DNA of 18,973 nucleotides from JBIOJM01 sp044450785 (GTDB lineage: Bacteria; Planctomycetota; Planctomycetia; Isosphaerales; Isosphaeraceae): contig JBIOJM010000191.1 in NCBI GenBank assembly GCA_044450785.1, forward strand, positions 1 through 18,973, in the 5' to 3' direction. The first letter of the stretch is position 1. The number at the start of each line of letters is the position of its first letter. Under the pieces are notes generated by a model that did not search any database, was not told the origin of the DNA, and saw only the letters and a list, made by a program, of their open reading frames with translations. Position numbers and translations under genes: made by a program. This document shows, piece by piece, positions 14,336 to 18,973 of this stretch.

Positions 14336-17300
14336 ATGTCTCAACCATCCCGACCGCGGACGCGCAGCGGAGCGAAGCAGCGTCGTCATCGCGATATCAA
14401 GCTGGATCAGCCGATGCCGTTGGAGCCGCGGAGCCTGCTGGCGCCGGTTGTCACGACCTTTCCGCTCGCCGCCACATTCACGGCGCCGACGACCCCGACG
14501 AACGCCGACCTGGGCACGGTCGTGGTCGGCCCGAGCACGGCGACCGCGCTGGACTCGATGGCGCCGATCACCTCGGTGTCGGAGCTCACGCCGATCTCAT
14601 CGTTTGGCGGGGACATCGTCGCGATCGCCGCCGGACCGGGCGGCGTCTTCGGCAACGACGTCTACGCGATCTCGCGCGGGGCCGGCGATAACGCTGGCGC
14701 GGCCGTCAACCGGCCGGGGGTGATCTACCGAGTTGATCCGGCGACCGGCAAGAGCAGCGTCTTCTTCGACCTCAATACCGTGCTGAGCCAGATCGACTCG
14801 AGCAATTCGACCCCCGCGACCCCCGCGGCCAACTCACTGGGCAATTCGACGGGCCTGGTGAACTGGTACAGCATCACGTTCGATGCCGAAGGCATCTTCA
14901 ACGGCACGCCCGCCATGTTCGTCAGCAGTGTCGACCGATCCGATCCGAACAAGAACATCATCTTCGAGATCGCTCCCAACGGCACTCTGATGGGAGTGTT
15001 CGTCCAGATGACCTACGGGCTCTCGTCGCTGAAATTCAACATCAGTCCCACGGCGATCCTGGTCCCGCCCGTCCAGGACCAGTCGTTCCTCAGCGGTCTG
15101 ATCGGCGGCAGCGGGATCAGCTCGACGGGCGGTACGTTCGCGGCCCTCTACTTCCAGTCGAGCAGCTATTCACCCGGTCAAGTCATCAGCAATGCCACCT
15201 TGCCCACGGGGGTGAGCCAAACGAACCTGGGATTGCCGGTCGTGGCGCAGGTGCCCAACACGTTCGGAATTATCACGGCCACAGCGGTGGCTACCGGTCC
15301 GATCGTCGGGCTGACCGCATCCAACTCGGATTACGCCAACCAGATCTTCTCGGCCTTCACCGATTTCGGCACGCCCGCGGCCGGCGGAATTCCGGCGCGC
15401 CCGGGCTACAGCGGTGTGCAGGGCTCAACCGGCGAGCTGCTGATCGGCAACCAAGTCGCCGCGCCGGCCAACCTGACCGGAAACGGAAACACCGACCTCA
15501 TTGGGGCCATGCTGACCCCGTTCCGCCGCTTCGAGAGCATTGCTTTTGACCAGTTCGGCTACTTCTCTCAGAGCGTGACACTCACGTCGGCGTCGGCATC
15601 GAGCACCACCGGCGGCACCGCCACCACGTTCACGGTGACCAATCCTCCCGACTTCGGCGGCAGCCTGTTCGTCAGCGACCTGGCGTCGGGCCTTTATGTG
15701 ACTGTGACGCCGCGGGCCCCGCTGCCAAGCAATGACCTGACACCCATCATCGTGCCGGTCCAGGGCACGGGTGTGATCGGCGTGACGACGGATGCCGCCG
15801 GCAACGTCATTCCGATCGTTACCAATGGCAACACGACCAGCGGCACCAACGTCGGCGGCCGGATCGTCCGCATCCTGCCGGACGGAACCATGAATACGTT
15901 CGCCTACGGATTCGACACCAATGGGGCCCAAGACTCCACCAGCTTCATCAACTCCATGATGAGCATCACCTTCTCGGCGGATGGGACGACGCTCTATGCC
16001 TCCGACGACGCCGGGATCTGGCAATTCAAGACGACGGCATCCCTGGCGGGCTCGACGAGCGGAACCCTGGTCGGCTTGAACGACCTCCGCACGCTGGGCG
16101 TGCCCTACGATGGACAGAACAGCGCCGTGGCGGTGGTCGACACCGGCGTCGACGCCAGCTCGCCCCCGTTCCGTGGCCGGGTCGCGCCCGGCTCCAACCT
16201 CTTCACAGGCGGCCTTGGCAACCAAGACCTGGCGGGTTTCGCGAGCACTGCCATTACCAACGGCGGCGGAGCAGGCGGCGGAGCAGGCGGCGGAGCAGGC
16301 GCTGCCGGCAAGACCGTGCTGGGGGATACGGTCGCCGGTCACGGCACGCCGGTCGCTGGCGTCATCGCCCAGTTCGTGCCGCAGGCAACCCTCGTTCCAG
16401 TCAACATCTTCTTACCCTTCTTCTCCCTTGTATCTCTGACCTCGGGCTCGGCCGGCGGAGCAGGCGGCGGAGCGGGCGGCGGAGGAGGCGGCGGGACAGG
16501 CGGTTCGACCTCCCTCTCTGGAACGAGCAACGCCCTGACTTCATCCGACCTTCTCTACAATGGTTTGACCTACATCACTCAACATCCGTTCGTGAACGAT
16601 CCGATTCGCCCGGGCAAAGTCGACCGCCTGATCGCGGCCTCGTTCGCCTTCGGTTCGACCGAGACCTTTCAGACCGAAGCGAACGCATACAAGAACTATC
16701 CGCAGGTTGTGATCGCGCTCAAGAACGTATATCACAAGTTCCTCAAGGAAGGGATCGCGCCCATCGCGGCAGCCGGCCAATTTGGCGCTCCCCTGGGAAC
16801 GGGGGCACCGAGCAGCACGACAGGCGGAACCACCGGCAGCACCATTATCCCGGGCAACAACAATGCCGACAACGCCTCCCTGGGCGATGTGAATGGCATG
16901 TCCCTGCCGGCCGTGCTGAACGAGGTGATCTCGGTGACCGGGGTGCTCTCATTCCCGTACGACCAAACGGCGGCGTCGCCGCCGACCGACCAAGTGAACG
17001 GCGTCATCCCCAATTTGCTCGGGCCCCTTCTGCTCTTCGGCAACTCGTTGACGATCGGGGGAACCGCCTCCTCCAGCACGACTGGGGGCACTGGGGGCGC
17101 TGGGGCCACCGGCTTCAACGCCAACGCCAATCTCCTTGCTGCAGCGGACTTTGAGATCTATGCCAATCGGATCTCGGCCAGCGTCAACCGCAGCAACACA
17201 ACCGATTTCGCGGCCCCGGCGTACAATGTGCCGACGTTCCGGCGAACCTTCAGCGTTCCCGCCGGTACCACGACCACGGGTTCGTCAGCCATCAGCCCGA

Positions 17301-18862
17301 CGGACCACCTCACATTCACCCAGGTGGGCACGTCGATGTCGGCGTCGATCGTGACCGGTGCCTACGCCTTGGTCTCCTCGGCACTCAACTACTGGACCAA
17401 TCTAGCCGTATCGAACGGCTACACGGCCGATGCCTACCTGACCACTCCACCCGGCGTGGATTCGTTGAACTTCGGCAAGCACGCCTTCAAGAACCTCTCT
17501 GCCTGGAACACCCCCAGCGGCATCAACGGGATCCTGGCCTGGACGGCCGTGCCGGCGGTCGACGCGAACGACGGCGGCAGCCTGTCCACGCCTCCCACCC
17601 TGCCCGGCGGGACGACGTACCGGTCGTATGCCAGCGTCAACGTGGCCAACGCCGTCGCGGCGGTCGAAGGATACGTCGCGATCAACTACCTCCTTGCCCA
17701 CCACGACTTCCAGTATATCGATACCAATCACGACGGCGTCATCACTGCGCAAGAGAATCAGACGTTCGTGGACAACTCGGCCGCAATGGGTATGCCGGAA
17801 GCCGGCGCCATGGCGGCACTGCTGGGAGGCACCGCGACCTACAGCGCGGTCCTGCCGGGCGTGAACAACTTGGTCTTCAACGAGAACCCGGACGATCCGG
17901 CCGCCGAGCAGCGCCGATGGAATTTCTTCGACTACGCGGCCGATGGCCAGCTCAACGGCTCGATCACAATTAACGAATTCAAGATGTTGGCCCGCACGTT
18001 GTTACCAGCGCCCGACGCCTACGCCATCACCGATCGTCAGCGAGCGTCGGGCAACGGCTTCCTCCTGGATCCGACGGCCCAGCGCAACTTCGTGGCCTTG
18101 CAGCGCATCAAGCCGCAATTCGAATGGGTACCCAAGTCAGCGGTCGCGAAGTACCGCCACATTTCGCCGGCGAAGTTCGGTGTCGATAAGGGTGCCCGGC
18201 CCGGAACGACGTTCCCGCTCTACACCTTGTTCGACCCGTCGACCTCCAGCCCATCATCGTCGACGCAGAACAGCGTTGTGTCGGCCTCGAAATCCGCGCT
18301 CATCGACGGAACGTCCATCACGGTCGACTGGTTATCGGCGATACCGGGGGCGAGCACGTCTGGGTCCACGAACGGCGCGTCGCCCATGGGGACGACGACC
18401 AATACCCCAACGAGCCTCACACCGGCCGGGACGATCACGCCAGCGGCGGCATCGAGCACGACTCCCTCGTCCGGCCAGACACAGCCGGCTGGAACGGTGC
18501 AGTCCGTCCTGAACACCGTGGCCAGCATTGTCCAGAATACTCCGTCGGTAACCGGCACTGTAACGCCGGCGACGATTTTGGGGGCTGCTGTGCCCAACCC
18601 CTCCCTGGGGAGCGCCGCTTCCGGGGCAACGTCTTCCACTGCGGGAACGTCGACCCCATCGACGGGTTCCTCGACCAGCTCCACGCCAACCACCAGCGGC
18701 GGCACGACGGCCGCGGCCGCCGCGACCCCGGCTGTCACCACTCCGCCGCCGGAGGCAGCAAGCACAAAGAAGAAGACCAAGGCGACGAAGTCGAAGTCAA
18801 TCGGCAGTTCTGTTTCAGGGTTCTTCAGTGATCTAGGGAAGAGCATCAAGAAGGCGTTTTAG
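14336..18862 (+). CDS. giant subtilase-like (S8) surface protein with LEPRSLL N-terminus, EF-hand and cationic tail
   Basis: 1508 aa. The basic leader contains LEPRSLL (29-35), an N-terminal motif recurring in large extracytoplasmic planctomycete proteins. A beta-rich, propeller-like region (~70-560) follows, with blade-like pieces such as ADGTTLYASDDAGIWQF. The S8 domain (~585-1040) has D602 in VAVVDTGVD, H669 in GHGTPVAGVI and S1000 in GTSMSAS. The oxyanion-hole segment reads PIAAAGQFG, with Q815 where subtilases have Asn (AAGN). Gly-rich inserts lie between Asp and His and just after His. A canonical EF-hand loop, DTNHDGVITAQE (1129-1140), and a weaker second one follow near 1195. Then come a Ser/Thr/Pro-rich stretch (~1300-1475) and a Lys-rich end (KKKTKATKSKSIGSSVSGFF, then DLGKSIKKAF). 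It is probably exported and cell-surface or matrix associated. Protease activity is uncertain. No partner gene is adjacent. Confidence 0.9.
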   Translation: MSQPSRPRTRSGAKQRRHRDIKLDQPMPLEPRSLLAPVVTTFPLAATFTAPTTPTNADLGTVVVGPSTATALDSMAPITSVSELTPISSFGGDIVAIAAGPGGVFGNDVYAISRGAGDNAGAAVNRPGVIYRVDPATGKSSVFFDLNTVLSQIDSSNSTPATPAANSLGNSTGLVNWYSITFDAEGIFNGTPAMFVSSVDRSDPNKNIIFEIAPNGTLMGVFVQMTYGLSSLKFNISPTAILVPPVQDQSFLSGLIGGSGISSTGGTFAALYFQSSSYSPGQVISNATLPTGVSQTNLGLPVVAQVPNTFGIITATAVATGPIVGLTASNSDYANQIFSAFTDFGTPAAGGIPARPGYSGVQGSTGELLIGNQVAAPANLTGNGNTDLIGAMLTPFRRFESIAFDQFGYFSQSVTLTSASASSTTGGTATTFTVTNPPDFGGSLFVSDLASGLYVTVTPRAPLPSNDLTPIIVPVQGTGVIGVTTDAAGNVIPIVTNGNTTSGTNVGGRIVRILPDGTMNTFAYGFDTNGAQDSTSFINSMMSITFSADGTTLYASDDAGIWQFKTTASLAGSTSGTLVGLNDLRTLGVPYDGQNSAVAVVDTGVDASSPPFRGRVAPGSNLFTGGLGNQDLAGFASTAITNGGGAGGGAGGGAGAAGKTVLGDTVAGHGTPVAGVIAQFVPQATLVPVNIFLPFFSLVSLTSGSAGGAGGGAGGGGGGGTGGSTSLSGTSNALTSSDLLYNGLTYITQHPFVNDPIRPGKVDRLIAASFAFGSTETFQTEANAYKNYPQVVIALKNVYHKFLKEGIAPIAAAGQFGAPLGTGAPSSTTGGTTGSTIIPGNNNADNASLGDVNGMSLPAVLNEVISVTGVLSFPYDQTAASPPTDQVNGVIPNLLGPLLLFGNSLTIGGTASSSTTGGTGGAGATGFNANANLLAAADFEIYANRISASVNRSNTTDFAAPAYNVPTFRRTFSVPAGTTTTGSSAISPTDHLTFTQVGTSMSASIVTGAYALVSSALNYWTNLAVSNGYTADAYLTTPPGVDSLNFGKHAFKNLSAWNTPSGINGILAWTAVPAVDANDGGSLSTPPTLPGGTTYRSYASVNVANAVAAVEGYVAINYLLAHHDFQYIDTNHDGVITAQENQTFVDNSAAMGMPEAGAMAALLGGTATYSAVLPGVNNLVFNENPDDPAAEQRRWNFFDYAADGQLNGSITINEFKMLARTLLPAPDAYAITDRQRASGNGFLLDPTAQRNFVALQRIKPQFEWVPKSAVAKYRHISPAKFGVDKGARPGTTFPLYTLFDPSTSSPSSSTQNSVVSASKSALIDGTSITVDWLSAIPGASTSGSTNGASPMGTTTNTPTSLTPAGTITPAAASSTTPSSGQTQPAGTVQSVLNTVASIVQNTPSVTGTVTPATILGAAVPNPSLGSAASGATSSTAGTSTPSTGSSTSSTPTTSGGTTAAAAATPAVTTPPPEAASTKKKTKATKSKSIGSSVSGFFSDLGKSIKKAF
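16262..16300 (+). repeat. 12-bp tandem repeat encoding GGGA, first site
   Basis: Three perfect copies of GGCGGCGGAGCA plus three bases, encoding Gly-Gly-Gly-Ala units inside the protease domain between the catalytic Asp and His. The perfect identity of the units points to recent slippage. Confidence 0.9.
16454..16503 (+). repeat. 12-bp tandem repeat encoding Gly-rich linker, second site
   Basis: About four degenerate copies of the same 12-bp unit (GGCGGCGGAGCA, with variants ending in GCG, GGA and ACA), placed after the catalytic His. Sharing the unit with 16262-16300 suggests spread within the gene rather than independent origin. Confidence 0.85.
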
Positions 18863-18973
18863 CTGAGGGCCTCCTGCTTCTTGAAGAAATCGTGTGCACG
18901 ACCGGCCGGGGGGGGCCCCCCCCCCCGGAAGGGGGGGGGGGGGCGGGGGAGGAGGAAAAGAAAAACAGAAAAA
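18863..18973. other. end of window: short 3' flank then low-complexity artefact
   Basis: About 45 bp of ordinary sequence follow the stop codon. From about 18908 the DNA becomes runs of G8, C12 and G13, then A-rich sequence. It has neither the composition nor the complexity of the rest of the window and looks like low-quality contig-end sequence. No terminator for the preceding gene can be judged. Confidence 0.75.

Noticed and set aside
18908..18973. G/C homopolymer runs and A-rich end as a structured or G-quadruplex element
   Set aside because: It sits at the extreme end of the sequence, mirrors the poly-C at the start and is unlike the rest of the window. An assembly or base-calling artefact is the simplest explanation.

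Overview
The window is high-GC DNA from a planctomycete, most probably of the Isosphaeraceae/Gemmatales type (inference from gene content; no marker gene was compared). The signs are an oversized SecA with a SEC-C tail, a TPR-sulfotransferase fusion, Uma2/DUF820 and DUF4058 proteins, a DUF3467 protein, a Gly/Met-rich secreted protein, a secreted SUMF1-fold protein, and a very large surface protein with an N-terminal LEPRSLL motif. WaaA (Kdo transferase) indicates lipid A-type lipopolysaccharide. Both ends are homopolymer-rich (C16 at the start, G/C runs then A-rich at the end) and look like assembly ends rather than biology.

Layout. 28-1734: hairpin terminator and a minus-strand gene for a Gly/Met-rich exported protein. 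1735-2206: intergenic stretch with a possible remnant of a response-regulator receiver domain and a 37-bp direct repeat flanking a palindromic element. 2207-2950: Uma2 protein. 2951-6764: a sigma70-like promoter, a 17-bp palindrome, then secA. 6765-7168: gene-free stretch ending in a second repeat array of the same geometry as the first. 7169-11322: plus-strand row of waaA, a DUF3467 protein and a TPR-sulfotransferase. 11366-13826: minus-strand row of a PF09720-type antitoxin with a toxin stub, a SUMF1-fold lipoprotein or exported protein, and DUF4058. 13827-14335: gene-poor stretch with a PIN-toxin (VapC-like) stub. 14336-18862: a 1508-aa subtilase-like surface protein.

Working together. Most recognisable genes serve the cell envelope: SecA powers export, WaaA builds the lipopolysaccharide core, and the Gly/Met-rich, SUMF1-fold and subtilase-like proteins are probable export cargo. 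No obvious metabolic operon is present, and intergenic gaps are large, as is usual for planctomycetes.

Most interesting points. (1) Two unrelated loci each hold a ~37-bp direct repeat separated by ~36 bp, and the same 28-bp palindromic core (26/28 identical, opposite orientation) sits between the copies. In both, the second copy ends 16-18 bp before a start codon, just 5' of the Shine-Dalgarno sequence. This looks like an undescribed miniature element with large flanking duplications. (2) SecA has a five-fold repeat of a Trp-containing helical unit in its C-terminal half, which accounts for most of its extra length. (3) Two toxin genes are reduced to their first dozen codons about 400 bp apart. 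(4) The large subtilase-like protein keeps Asp/His/Ser but appears to have Gln in place of the oxyanion-hole Asn.
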